From the NCBI RefSeq assembly GCF_025153455.1, contig NZ_JANZNT010000001.1, positions 248,001 through 312,000 on the forward strand: a DNA stretch of 64,000 bases, written 5' to 3'. A model generated the notes under the pieces. That model saw nothing but the letters and a program-made list of their open reading frames with translations, searched no databases and was not told the DNA's origin. Of this stretch, positions 11,246 to 20,241 are shown one piece after another. The DNA comes from Sphingomonas sp. BGYR3. Its GTDB lineage: Bacteria; Pseudomonadota; Alphaproteobacteria; Sphingomonadales; Sphingomonadaceae. Position 1 is the first letter of the stretch. Every line of letters begins with the position of its first letter. Position numbers and translations under genes: made by a program.

Positions 11246-13521
11246 TTGCCGGTGTGCTGATCGCTGGCTTGGCGGCTGCCGCGCCGGCAATGCCGATCGA
11301 TCTGTCCCGCCCCTGTATCGAGGCAAAGGGGGATGCCGCAGTAGCGGGTGCGCTGCTGCAACGGCGGCTGACCGAACGCGGAGCCTTGGCGGGCCAGGCA
11401 GACGCGTGCAGCGCAACCATCCGGTTCCGGCAGAAGGCCGGGACGGGCGAGGGGTTTCGCATCGAACGGACCGGCGCCACGGCATTGACGGTCAGCGCAG
11501 CGCAGCGCCGGGGCCATGTCTATGCGGCCGGGTGGCTGCTGCGGCGTTCGGACGGGCTTTCCTTGGCGATGACCGCCGCGATCAGCGAGTCACCGGTCCA
11601 GCCAGTGCGGGGGACGCAGATCGGATACCGGTTCAAGAACAACAGCTATGATGCCTGGACCCCCGCCATGCTGGAGCGGCGGATCGAGGATTTCGCCCTG
11701 TGGGGCGCGAACCGCATCCAGATTGTTGCCCCGGTTAGCGACGATGCCGCAACATCGCCTCTGTTCCCGGTGCCACCGGAACAGGCGGTGCGCGCCATGG
11801 CGGCGGCCAGCGACCGGCTGGGGCTGGATGCGGCGATCTTCTATCCCCTGCTCGGCGACTATGACGGCGGAGCGGTGGACGATGCCGAAGTGGCGCGGTT
11901 CGATGCGCTGGTTGCATCGATGCCCGCGCTGGACGCCGTTTATCTGCCCGGCGGCGATCCTGGTCATACCAGCCCGGAGCGGCTGTTTCCGTTGGCCAAG
12001 CGGCTGGCGGGGGCGATGCGGCGGCGCTTTCCCGGTGCCGAACTGCTGATATCGACACAGGGATTCGATGCCGCGCGGCTGGATGCGTTTTTTCGGGAGA
12101 CGGATGCCCGCCCCGACTGGCTGAGCGCGGTGTTCGTCGGGCCGCAGACGCGGATCACCGCTGCCGAACATATCCGCCGGCTGGCCGGCCGGTTTCCGGT
12201 CGAACTTTATCCCGACACTGCCCATGCCATGCACGCGCAATTGCCGGTGCTGAACTGGCATCCCGCCTTTGCCCTGACGCAGGGGCGGGAGCCGGTAAAC
12301 CCCCGGCCAGCAGCCATGGCTGCGGCCTTCGCCGTCATGACGCCAGGGATGCGCGGGGCGGTGACCTATTCCGAAGGGGTGAACGACGACTGGAACGTAC
12401 ATCACTGGCTGGCCATGGGATGGAACCCGGCGGTCGATGGCGCGACTGTCGCGGCGGATTATGCCCGGATGTTCGTCGGCGATCCGGCCTTTGCCGATAT
12501 CCCGGCGCGGCTGGAGGCGAACTGGCGCGGCGATCCGGCGGGCAATGCGGGCATCAACGAGACACTGACGCGGATCGACTCGCTGAAACCGGCACGATGG
12601 GCGGACTGGCGCATCGACCTGTATCGCTATCGCGCGGTCTATGATGCGCTGGTCCGGCACCGTCTGGGCGCGGCTGAGGCGCGGCAGGCCGAGGCGCTTT
12701 ATTCGCTGCGGCAGGTGCAGGCGATCGGCGCGGAGGCAGCGGTTGCCGCGGCCCGCGCCGCCTATGCCCGGCCGGAACCCGGTATCGTTGCCCCGCTGCG
12801 CGCCCGGCTGGACCAGCTGGCCGAGGCATTGTGGCGCAGCGCGCGGATGCAGTTGTCGGTGGCTCGATATGGCGCATCCAACTGGGAGCGGGGCGCCAAT
12901 CTGGACCGGGCGGACATCGACCTGAACGACCGGCAGGCCGTAGAGGCCGATCTGACGGCGGCGATGGCGCAGCCCGAGCCGGAGCGCGGCGCCGCGATCC
13001 TGGCGATTGGCGACCGTTGGGGCATGGGGCAGCTGGCGCTGTATGACGATCTGGGCGATCCCGATGCCGAGCCGCATCTGGTGCGCGGACCAGGCTATCC
13101 GGCCGATCCGCAGGGTTTGGTCAGCGCCATCGACGGCGTGGCCGATGCGGTGCCCGGCGCGAAGTGGCGGATGGCGCAACTCAGCTATGCCGAGGCGCTG
13201 TTCGAGCATCCGCTGACCCTGCGCTATGCCGGGCTGGAGCGGGACCGGCGTTATCGCCTTCGCTATAGCTGGGCGGGAGAGGATTATGCCCTGCCGTTGC
13301 GGCTGATGGCCAATGGCAAGGAACTGATCCCGTTCATGCCGCGCAAGACCAATCCGCAGCTGGTCGACATCGACCTGCCCCTTGACGCAACCGCTGACGG
13401 CGAACTGACCCTGGAATGGCATCGCCCGCCCGGCATTGGCGGCGGCGGGCGCGGGCGACAGATCGCCGAGGTGTGGCTGATCCCCCAATCCCGAAATCCC
13501 GATCAAGGAGCCAAACCATGA
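11242..13521 (+). CDS. Predicted glycosidase of unassigned family, exported
   Basis: This 759-aa protein has no function I can name. GTG 11242 overlaps the GH92 stop and begins a Sec signal (VIAGVLIAGLAAAAPAMP). Residues about 20-110 resemble the alpha/beta N-terminal domain found before GH20 and GH67 barrels. A TIM-barrel-like region follows with RFKNNSYDAW, LWGANRIQIVAP, VYLPGGDPGHTSPERLF, HYPDT-like ELYPDTAH, and VTYSEGVNDDWN. The last motif is rich in acidic residues and could hold a catalytic pair. I recall similar proteins in planctomycetes and acidobacteria annotated as hypothetical. The operon position inside an N-glycan set suggests a glycan-active enzyme, possibly a core-cleaving step otherwise missing here. 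That role is inference. Confidence 0.75.
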   Translation: MIAGVLIAGLAAAAPAMPIDLSRPCIEAKGDAAVAGALLQRRLTERGALAGQADACSATIRFRQKAGTGEGFRIERTGATALTVSAAQRRGHVYAAGWLLRRSDGLSLAMTAAISESPVQPVRGTQIGYRFKNNSYDAWTPAMLERRIEDFALWGANRIQIVAPVSDDAATSPLFPVPPEQAVRAMAAASDRLGLDAAIFYPLLGDYDGGAVDDAEVARFDALVASMPALDAVYLPGGDPGHTSPERLFPLAKRLAGAMRRRFPGAELLISTQGFDAARLDAFFRETDARPDWLSAVFVGPQTRITAAEHIRRLAGRFPVELYPDTAHAMHAQLPVLNWHPAFALTQGREPVNPRPAAMAAAFAVMTPGMRGAVTYSEGVNDDWNVHHWLAMGWNPAVDGATVAADYARMFVGDPAFADIPARLEANWRGDPAGNAGINETLTRIDSLKPARWADWRIDLYRYRAVYDALVRHRLGAAEARQAEALYSLRQVQAIGAEAAVAAARAAYARPEPGIVAPLRARLDQLAEALWRSARMQLSVARYGASNWERGANLDRADIDLNDRQAVEADLTAAMAQPEPERGAAILAIGDRWGMGQLALYDDLGDPDAEPHLVRGPGYPADPQGLVSAIDGVADAVPGAKWRMAQLSYAEALFEHPLTLRYAGLERDRRYRLRYSWAGEDYALPLRLMANGKELIPFMPRKTNPQLVDIDLPLDATADGELTLEWHRPPGIGGGGRGRQIAEVWLIPQSRNPDQGAKP

Positions 13522-15428
13522 ACCCCAGCCTATCCCGCCGCGCGTTGCTGGCCAGCAGCATGGCTATGGGCGGTGCCGCCGCGTGCAGCCCCGGCGGAAT
13601 TGCCAGTGCGGGCGGCGCTGCTCCGCTGCCCGCGCCATGGGGCGCGGTGCCGTCCGCCCGTCAGCTGAAATGGCATGATCGCCGCTTTTACGGCTTCGTC
13701 CATTTTTCGATCAACACCTTCACCGACAAGGAATGGGGGTTCGGCGACGAGGATCCGGCGCTGTTCAACCCGACCGATTTCGACCCCGATCAGATTGCGG
13801 GCGTGGCCAAGGCGGCGGGCATGACCGGCCTGATCCTGACGGCCAAGCATCATGACGGGTTCTGCCTGTGGCCGACGATGCTGACCGAACATTGCATCCG
13901 CAATACGCCGTACAGGAATGGCAAGGGCGATATCGTCGGCGAACTGGGCGAGGCATGCCGCCGGGCGGGGCTGAACTATGGGCTGTACCTGTCGCCCTGG
14001 GACCGGAATTATGCCGAATATGGCCGCCCGGCCTATATCGATTATTACCGCGCGACACTGACCGAATTGTGCACTCGCTATGGCAAGCTGTTCGAGGTTT
14101 GGTTCGACGGCGCCAATGGGGGCGACGGCTATTATGGCGGGGCGCGGGAGACGCGGCGGATCGATGCGCCGCGCTATTATGACTGGCCGTCGATCGTGAA
14201 GCTGGTGCACGAGCTTCAGCCCGATGCCTGCACCTTCGACCCGCTGGGCGCGGACATCCGCTGGGTCGGCAATGAGGAGGGGCATGCGGGCGACCCGTGC
14301 TGGCCGACCATGCCCAACATCCCCTATACTCAGGAAAACGGCTATCCCGGCGTTCGCGGTGGCGAGCTGTGGTGGCCGGCCGAAACCAACGTGTCGATCC
14401 GCCCCGGCTGGTTCTATCACGCGGACGAGGATGCGCACGTCAAGACGCCCGCGACGCTGATGGAGATGTTCGACCGGTCGGTGGGCCATGGCACGACGTT
14501 TCACCTCAACATTCCGCCGGATCGGCGCGGCCGCATCCCCGACCGGGATGTCGCCAGCCTGAAGGCGTTCGGCGATGCCCTTCGCGCTACTTTTGCCACG
14601 GACCTTGCCCAGGGGGCGGTGGTGACCGCCAGCGCCGATATCGGATCCACGGCCGGCAATGTCGTGGACGGCAATCCCGACAGTTTCTGGTGCGCGCCCG
14701 CCGATGCGAAGGACGCGACGCTGACGCTGGACCTGCCACCGGGGCGTGCATTCGACCTAATCGAGTTGAAGGAATGGCTGCCGCTGGGTCTGCGCGTCAC
14801 CCGCTTTGCCATCGATGTTTCCGACGATGGCACCACGTGGCGGGCCATTGCCGAAAAGGCGATGGTCGGGCCGCAGCGCCATGTCCGGCTGGCCGCGCCG
14901 ATTGCGCCGCGCCGCGTCCGCTTTCGCACGGTGGAGGCAGAGGCCGGGCCTGCGCTGCGCAGCATCGGGCTGTACCGGTCGGTGGCGCCCGCCGAACTGC
15001 CGCCGGCGGTATCGAACGACCCAAGCCTGATCCCCAGCCGCGGATGGAAGGTCGTTGCGGCGAGCGCAGCGGGGAACGGTGCGCTGATGGACGATAATGC
15101 GAAGACCGCATGGCAATCCGCCGCGCCCGCCGAAGTCACGTTCGACCTGCAGCGCGAGGAAATGCTGCGCGGCTTCACGCTGACCCCGACGCGGCATATC
15201 GACCCGGAGGCCGCACCGCCGTCGCGCTGGATTGCGGAGACGAGCGTGGACGGCAAAGCATGGACCGCGGCGGGCGAGGGCGAGTTTTCGAACATCAACT
15301 ATGCCCGCGCCACGCAGCGCCCGGCCTTTATCCAGCCGCGCAAGGCCCGGTATCTGCGGCTGCGCTTTCCGGCTCCGGCGGTGGCAGCGCCGCGCATCGC
15401 CATTGCGGGGATCAACGGGTTCCGCTGA
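13518..15428 (+). CDS. GH29 alpha-L-fucosidase with C-terminal CBM-like domains
   Basis: This 636-aa enzyme should release alpha-linked fucose, such as core or antennary fucose of N-glycans. ATG 13518 overlaps the previous stop, with AAGGAG at 13505-13510 as ribosome site. The N-terminus has LSRRALLAS (Tat-like) followed by AAACSPGG, a possible lipobox, so it may be a Tat-exported lipoprotein. The GH29 barrel shows HFSINTFTDKEWG, LTAKHHDGFCLWPT and the nucleophile D197 in EVWFDGANG. Residues about 365-500 and 500-630 look like two discoidin (F5/8 type C) carbohydrate-binding modules. It is the last gene of the run and is convergent with the next gene, 9 bp away. Confidence 0.92.
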   Translation: MNPSLSRRALLASSMAMGGAAACSPGGIASAGGAAPLPAPWGAVPSARQLKWHDRRFYGFVHFSINTFTDKEWGFGDEDPALFNPTDFDPDQIAGVAKAAGMTGLILTAKHHDGFCLWPTMLTEHCIRNTPYRNGKGDIVGELGEACRRAGLNYGLYLSPWDRNYAEYGRPAYIDYYRATLTELCTRYGKLFEVWFDGANGGDGYYGGARETRRIDAPRYYDWPSIVKLVHELQPDACTFDPLGADIRWVGNEEGHAGDPCWPTMPNIPYTQENGYPGVRGGELWWPAETNVSIRPGWFYHADEDAHVKTPATLMEMFDRSVGHGTTFHLNIPPDRRGRIPDRDVASLKAFGDALRATFATDLAQGAVVTASADIGSTAGNVVDGNPDSFWCAPADAKDATLTLDLPPGRAFDLIELKEWLPLGLRVTRFAIDVSDDGTTWRAIAEKAMVGPQRHVRLAAPIAPRRVRFRTVEAEAGPALRSIGLYRSVAPAELPPAVSNDPSLIPSRGWKVVAASAAGNGALMDDNAKTAWQSAAPAEVTFDLQREEMLRGFTLTPTRHIDPEAAPPSRWIAETSVDGKAWTAAGEGEFSNINYARATQRPAFIQPRKARYLRLRFPAPAVAAPRIAIAGINGFR

Positions 15429-15437
15429 TCCCCCGGA

Positions 15438-18323
15438 TCATTCCGCGGACAGGGATACCCGTCCGGTAATGCCGGACGGGGTTCCGGGCACCGACTGGAT
15501 CAGCACCGACAGGAACCGGGTGCCCGGCGGAATGGTCAGTTCGGCCGGCCCGTCCGCCCGGCCCGTTCGTTCAGCCACCAGCACGCCATCGGCATAAAAG
15601 CGTGCATTGCCCGCAACAGCGGCGAACCGGACGACGCCGCCCCGTTCCCTGATCCGGCGGCGAAGCGGCAGCTCTGCCCGATAGACGCGCCATTGCGGGG
15701 TGGGATCGGGCGGTGTGGGGGTGCCGCTGTTCACGAACGCCCATAGATTGTTGTCGCCATCCGCCGGGCGCGATGCGGGGTCAGGCATCGCTGCGGTTGC
15801 CGGCGAGCGTCTCCAGTTGCGGATGCTGATCACCGACGGCTGCACGGGGACGAACGGGCGCGGCTCGCTGGCGATGCGGGGCAGGGTCAGCGTTACCGGA
15901 CGCAGACCGTCTGCACTTGCTTTCAGGACGATGCGGCCCGCGCCCTCGTCTGCCAGCAGGATCGCCTGAGCCAGGCCGTTGAACAGCGAGCGTCGATTGC
16001 CCTTTTCCGGCTCATGCGAATTGGGGTCGCCATTGCCAAGGCCGATGATGGATGCGCCATTCAGCGACAGGGTGACCATCCGGTTTTCCGTGGGCACATG
16101 GTTGCCATCGGCATCCACGGCATCGATGGTGACGGGCATCGCATCCTCACCATCCCCGCGCACCCGCGTCCGTGCAGGCGTCAGACGCAGCGCAACCGCC
16201 GGTCCGGCAGTGCGGTGGACGGAACGCGTGACCACGCGCCCGCCGCGCAGCCCCTGAACCTCCAGCGTGCCGGGGGCATAGGGCACCGTAAAGCTGTTCC
16301 CCATGATCCGGTCGCACGCCGCCTCGCCCACGATCCGGCGGTTCACGATCACGCGGACGCGTTCCGTATTGCTGGTGACCAGCAGGTCGACGGGCTTTCC
16401 CTCCCGCCCCGGCCAGGTCCAGTGCGGGGCGACGGCGACGACCGGCTGATCGTCGATCCAGTGCGCGCGGTGGATGTCATAGGCGGTCTTGGCAAAACCG
16501 CACAGGTCGAGGATGCCGAAAAAGCTGGACGTTGTCGGCCATTCGAACGGCGTCGGCTCGCCATGATAGTCGAACCCGGTCCATACAAAGCCGCCGGCGA
16601 CAAAGGGGCGGGCCGCAATCGCCGCCCATGCCTTGCGATGCGTGGCGCCCCAGTCGGCGGCCTCATCATCCATCGATGACATGACGTGCGCCGCGCGGTC
16701 GGTGGCATAGGCGCCGCGCGTCATGAAGGCGCTGGTATCTTCCGAACTCGTCACCGGCAGGCGCGGATTGGCGGCGTGAAAGCCGTCATAATCGCCCTGA
16801 TAGTAATTGAAGCCCATGACATCGACGACCTGGGACACATTCACCGGATCGTAAAAGGATCCGTTCATCGCCGCCGTCACCGGCCTGCTGTCGTCCAGCG
16901 CACGCACCGCTGCCTGCATCCGGCGCACCATGGCGACGCCAGAGGCGGTGCCCTGCATCGGTTCCTCGTTGAACACCGACCACAGGATGATGCTGGGGTG
17001 ATTGCGGTGCGCGCGGACCAGCCAGGTCAGCTGAGCCAGATTTTCGGGCGCGGGATTGAATACCCGGTTTTCGTCCATGACGACAAAGCCCATGCGGTCG
17101 CACAGGTGATAGAACGCCTCTGCCTGCGCATTGTGCGAACAGCGGATGGCGTTGACGCCCATGTCCTTCATCCGCCGAAGCCGCCATTCCAGCAGCGTGT
17201 CGGGCACCGCGACGCCGGTTCCGGCATGATCCTGATGCAGGCACACGCCCTTCAGCTTGACCGGCCGGTCGTTCAGCAGAAAGCCCCGGTCGGCATCGAA
17301 GCGGATGGTGCGGAACCCGATGGGGATCACGCGCCGATCCTCTCCGGCGATAACGGTGACGGTGTACAGCGTCGGCTGTTCGATCGACCAGAGGCGGATG
17401 GTGCCTGGGTTCAGGGTCAGCCGCGCTTCGGCCGTGCCAAGCGCCGGGACCTGAGCCGACACGCTGTCGCTGACGATCAGGCGGCCGTCCGGATCGCGCA
17501 ATTCCACCGTCACCGTCTGAGCGCCCGGCGCATCCGCCACGCTTTCCAGCGTCACGGTAACCCGCACCTGCCATTGCCCGTCGATCAGGCGGGGGTCGCA
17601 ATGGACGCCATTGGTGGCAATCGAAATGGGCGGCCGGACGGCCAGCCAGACGTCACGGTAGATGCCGGCCCCTTCGTACCACCACCCCTCCATGGGCACG
17701 GCATCCGCCTTGACCACGATCTGGTTGAGGTCGTCCCCGAACCGCGAATAGGGGGTCAGGTCGACGGTAAAGCCGTTATAGCCGGAGAAGTTGCGGGCCG
17801 CCCGGCTGCCGTTGATCCACACCGTCGCCTCGGTCGCGACGGCGCCGAATTGCAGTTCCAGCTTCTTCCCGCGCTGTGCCGGATCAAGGCGCAGCGTCCG
17901 GCGGTACCACCCGATGCCGCGCGGGCGATACCCCTGCGACACATTGGCGGTCTGAACGAACGGCTGATGCGATGCCCAGTCATGGGGTAGCGTCACCGGT
18001 TGCCAGTCGCTGTCGTCGAAGTTGACGGCGGCGGGGCCGCGCGCATTGCCGGCCTTTGCATTGCCATAGGTGTCGTTGTGACTGACGGGCGGCGGGGTAT
18101 CGATGTCCCCTTCATGAAACAGCCAGCCGCGGTTGAGCAGGCGGCGGCCCGGCTCGGTCACCGGCAGGGGCTGGGGCAGGGCATCGACCGGGGCCAGACC
18201 GTGGAGCAGCGGTTCATCCGCGAATTTCGATCCCAATGCCCCCGAATGGCGGGCCAGGGCAGGCAGCGGGAGGCCAAGCGCGCCGGTGGAAAGCAGCAAG
18301 GTGCGGCGGCTGAGCATCGTCAC
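15438..18323 (-). CDS. GH2 beta-galactosidase, Tat-exported
   Basis: This 961-aa GH2 enzyme probably removes terminal beta-galactose. GTG 18323 overlaps the cutC stop (GTGA), with an alternative ATG at 18317. Both give the Tat signal LSRRTLLLSTGALGLPLPALA. After the sugar-binding and Ig-like domains comes a TIM barrel with IRCSHNAQAEAFYHLCDRMG, acid/base Glu in WSVFNEEP and nucleophile Glu in GFVWTGFDYHGEPTPFEWP. C-terminal DUF4982-like and invasin/Big-like beta domains complete a length typical of this exo-galactosidase group. Beta-glucuronidase or other GH2 activity is possible but less likely given the glycan context. Transcription runs toward the + strand glycosidase genes. Confidence 0.88.
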   Translation of the reverse strand: MTMLSRRTLLLSTGALGLPLPALARHSGALGSKFADEPLLHGLAPVDALPQPLPVTEPGRRLLNRGWLFHEGDIDTPPPVSHNDTYGNAKAGNARGPAAVNFDDSDWQPVTLPHDWASHQPFVQTANVSQGYRPRGIGWYRRTLRLDPAQRGKKLELQFGAVATEATVWINGSRAARNFSGYNGFTVDLTPYSRFGDDLNQIVVKADAVPMEGWWYEGAGIYRDVWLAVRPPISIATNGVHCDPRLIDGQWQVRVTVTLESVADAPGAQTVTVELRDPDGRLIVSDSVSAQVPALGTAEARLTLNPGTIRLWSIEQPTLYTVTVIAGEDRRVIPIGFRTIRFDADRGFLLNDRPVKLKGVCLHQDHAGTGVAVPDTLLEWRLRRMKDMGVNAIRCSHNAQAEAFYHLCDRMGFVVMDENRVFNPAPENLAQLTWLVRAHRNHPSIILWSVFNEEPMQGTASGVAMVRRMQAAVRALDDSRPVTAAMNGSFYDPVNVSQVVDVMGFNYYQGDYDGFHAANPRLPVTSSEDTSAFMTRGAYATDRAAHVMSSMDDEAADWGATHRKAWAAIAARPFVAGGFVWTGFDYHGEPTPFEWPTTSSFFGILDLCGFAKTAYDIHRAHWIDDQPVVAVAPHWTWPGREGKPVDLLVTSNTERVRVIVNRRIVGEAACDRIMGNSFTVPYAPGTLEVQGLRGGRVVTRSVHRTAGPAVALRLTPARTRVRGDGEDAMPVTIDAVDADGNHVPTENRMVTLSLNGASIIGLGNGDPNSHEPEKGNRRSLFNGLAQAILLADEGAGRIVLKASADGLRPVTLTLPRIASEPRPFVPVQPSVISIRNWRRSPATAAMPDPASRPADGDNNLWAFVNSGTPTPPDPTPQWRVYRAELPLRRRIRERGGVVRFAAVAGNARFYADGVLVAERTGRADGPAELTIPPGTRFLSVLIQSVPGTPSGITGRVSLSAE
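15458..15480. terminator. Perfect hairpin at the convergent GH29/GH2 junction
   Basis: CCCGTCCGG and CCGGACGGG form a 9-bp perfect stem with a 5-nt loop. It lies just downstream of the fucosidase stop and inside the 3' coding end of the convergent beta-galactosidase. No T-tract follows on the + strand. It may slow or end transcription of the glycosidase run, but this is a structural inference. Confidence 0.4.
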
Positions 18324-19063
18324 GCGTCGATCGCCTTTCGTAGGTTGCGGACCGCGTCCACGCTGGTGATCCGGGGCGGCCCGCTGGCAAAGCCAAGGGC
18401 GAGGACGCGCGGGTCCGGTGCATCGCCGTCCATGCTGGCGGAGGCATGAAGCTGCGACGCGCCGGTTTCGATAAGGATCCTGCGCGCATTGTCCGCCCGG
18501 ATGCCGGAACCGGGCAGAATGCCGATGCGATCGCCCGCCCGCATCACCATGCTGCGCAGCACGGGCAGCGAGTCGATCGCCCGCTCCGCGCCGCCCGATG
18601 TCAGGATATGATCGAACCCCAGCCGCGCGGCCATGTCGACCGCCTCGACCGGATCGGGCAGCAGGTCCACCGCGCGATGCAGGGCCAGCGTCAGATCAGG
18701 CCGGCCCCTGCGCGCCGCGCCAACGAATTCGGCCAGCAGGCCATCGTCCAGTTTAGCACCGTCCAGGGCCCCGAACACAAGGCCATCGACCCCGGCGGCG
18801 ATCAGCCCAGCGGCCTCGGCCATCAAGGTCCGGCGTTCGGCGGGGGAATAGACGAAATCGCCGCCGCGCGGGCGAACCATGGCATGAACCCGGACCCCCG
18901 CCGCCTGCGCCAGCGGGACGACCAGCGAAGCCAGGCCGATGCTGGGCGTCAGACCGCCAAGCGCGAGCGCGCTGCACAGTTCGATCCGGTCGGCCCCGCC
19001 GTCAATCGCGGCCTGCGCGCCATCCAGTCCATCGACACAGATTTCCAGTTGGATCCGCGACAC
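18320..19063 (-). CDS. cutC: CutC family TIM-barrel protein
   Basis: This 247-aa protein matches the CutC family throughout: LEICVDGLDGAQAAIDGGADRIELCSAL at the N-terminus (shown here in parts as LEICVDGLDGAQAA and GGADRIELC), HAMVRPRGGDFVYS, LHRAVDLLPDP and HILTSGGAERAI. CutC was first linked to copper tolerance, but the biochemical role is unclear. In many genomes it accompanies beta-hexosaminidase or galactosidase genes, as here. It overlaps the beta-galactosidase start by 4 bp, so the two are translationally coupled. It lies 45 bp downstream of SURF1 on the same strand. Confidence 0.9.
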   Translation of the reverse strand: MSRIQLEICVDGLDGAQAAIDGGADRIELCSALALGGLTPSIGLASLVVPLAQAAGVRVHAMVRPRGGDFVYSPAERRTLMAEAAGLIAAGVDGLVFGALDGAKLDDGLLAEFVGAARRGRPDLTLALHRAVDLLPDPVEAVDMAARLGFDHILTSGGAERAIDSLPVLRSMVMRAGDRIGILPGSGIRADNARRILIETGASQLHASASMDGDAPDPRVLALGFASGPPRITSVDAVRNLRKAIDA

Positions 19064-19108
19064 CCTTGCCCCCGATAGCGGAGCCTCGCCCGCTCATTTG
19101 TCTGATCA

Positions 19109-19837
19109 TTAGTCAGCGGAGGCCGGGCCGGCAACCCGTCGCAGGACCAGCCAGGCACCCCAGCCGCATCCTAGCGCAAGCGCAAACCAAGTCAGGGCGT
19201 AAACAAGGTGGTTGTCGGAAAATCGCACGACGGTCAGCCCGCCGACCGGATATCCGCCGGCATTGGGCCGGGCGTCGGCGTCGATGAAATAGGGGGCGAC
19301 ATTGGCAAGCCCGCGCGCACGGGCGATTGTGGTGATGTCGCGTGAATACCAGCGGTCGGCGGCGGGATCGTTGCTGCGCAGAAATCCGCCGCCCGGCTCA
19401 GTCAGGCGCAGCAGGCCGGTGACCGTGACGGGTCCGCCGGGATTGCCGTTCAGCCGGGTCGCCGGGTCGCGCCGGTCGGACGGCACAAAGCCGCGATTGA
19501 CGATCAGGGTAAAGCGCCCGGTTTCCAGCGGGGTCAGCACCCAATAGCCGGCACCGCGATCGGTCACCGCCTGGACCAGCGTTTCCCGGTCGTGGCGAAA
19601 GCGACCGGTGGCGACCACCCGGCGATAGGCGTCGGCCGCCTGGGTAAGCCTACGCCAGCTGTCCGGCCCCGGCGCGGCAACCGGAGCGGCCGCGATGCGC
19701 GCATTGACCGACGCGATCAGGGCCGCTTTCCACTCCATCCGCTGGATCTGCCATATGCCCAGCGCAACCCCGGCAATGGCGAGCAGGATCAAAAGGCCTG
19801 CCAGCCCGAAACGGGCAGTGGCGGGCCGGATCGTCAC
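19109..19837 (-). CDS. SURF1 family oxidase assembly protein
   Basis: This 242-aa membrane protein assists assembly of heme-copper oxidases, probably through heme a/o insertion. GTG 19837 overlaps the cyoD stop as GTGA. A much longer upstream in-frame extension has no membrane or family similarity. An N-terminal helix (FGLAGLLILLAIAGVALGIW) and a C-terminal helix (LVYALTWFALALGCGWGAWLV) flank a periplasmic domain containing RRVVATGRF, FVPSDRRDP and DRWYSRD. Its position as the fifth gene of the quinol oxidase operon suggests a quinol-oxidase-dedicated SURF1, like SURF1q of Paracoccus. Confidence 0.9.
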   Translation of the reverse strand: MTIRPATARFGLAGLLILLAIAGVALGIWQIQRMEWKAALIASVNARIAAAPVAAPGPDSWRRLTQAADAYRRVVATGRFRHDRETLVQAVTDRGAGYWVLTPLETGRFTLIVNRGFVPSDRRDPATRLNGNPGGPVTVTGLLRLTEPGGGFLRSNDPAADRWYSRDITTIARARGLANVAPYFIDADARPNAGGYPVGGLTVVRFSDNHLVYALTWFALALGCGWGAWLVLRRVAGPASAD

Positions 19838-20241
19838 GGGACCGGGTTCGTCGTGTCGGGCGTCATCTCCATCCCCTGCGGCATCGGCATCATGTTGCTG
19901 TTCAGATGGCTCATCACCCACAGCGACCCGGCCAGCATGATGAACACCACGATGATGGTGAACACGAGCGAGGTCAGGCTCCACCCGCCCTCTGCCTTGG
20001 GCGTCATGTGCAGGAAATAGATCATGTGGACGATGATCTGCGCCACCGCGAACAGCATGATGGTGACGGCTGTAACGGCCGGCGATAGCGCGCCGGTCAT
20101 CACGAGGCCAAAGGGGATAGCGGTCAGCAGGACGGACAGGACAAATCCGGTCACATAATCGCGCATCGTGGCGTGCGGGATTTCGATGCCATGATGCTCG
20201 TTCGCATCATCGCCATGGACGGCAACAGGTTCAGCGCTCAT
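19834..20241 (-). CDS. cyoD: Cytochrome o ubiquinol oxidase subunit IV
   Basis: This 135-aa small subunit has three transmembrane helices: [38 protein letters not shown] and [18 protein letters not shown]. The motif [12 protein letters not shown] is characteristic of CyoD. ATG 20241 overlaps the cyoC stop by 4 bp. The protein supports assembly of the CuB/heme centre in subunit I. The C-terminus is Met/Pro-rich ([10 protein letters not shown]), which is common in alphaproteobacterial CyoD. Confidence 0.93.
   Translation of the reverse strand: MSAEPVAVHGDDANEHHGIEIPHATMRDYVTGFVLSVLLTAIPFGLVMTGALSPAVTAVTIMLFAVAQIIVHMIYFLHMTPKAEGGWSLTSLVFTIIVVFIMLAGSLWVMSHLNSNMMPMPQGMEMTPDTTNPVP

Noticed and set aside
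1-15493. A 13-base identity between the window start and 15481-15493
   Set aside because: A match of this length is expected by chance in 64 kb of GC-rich DNA, and nothing else extends it.
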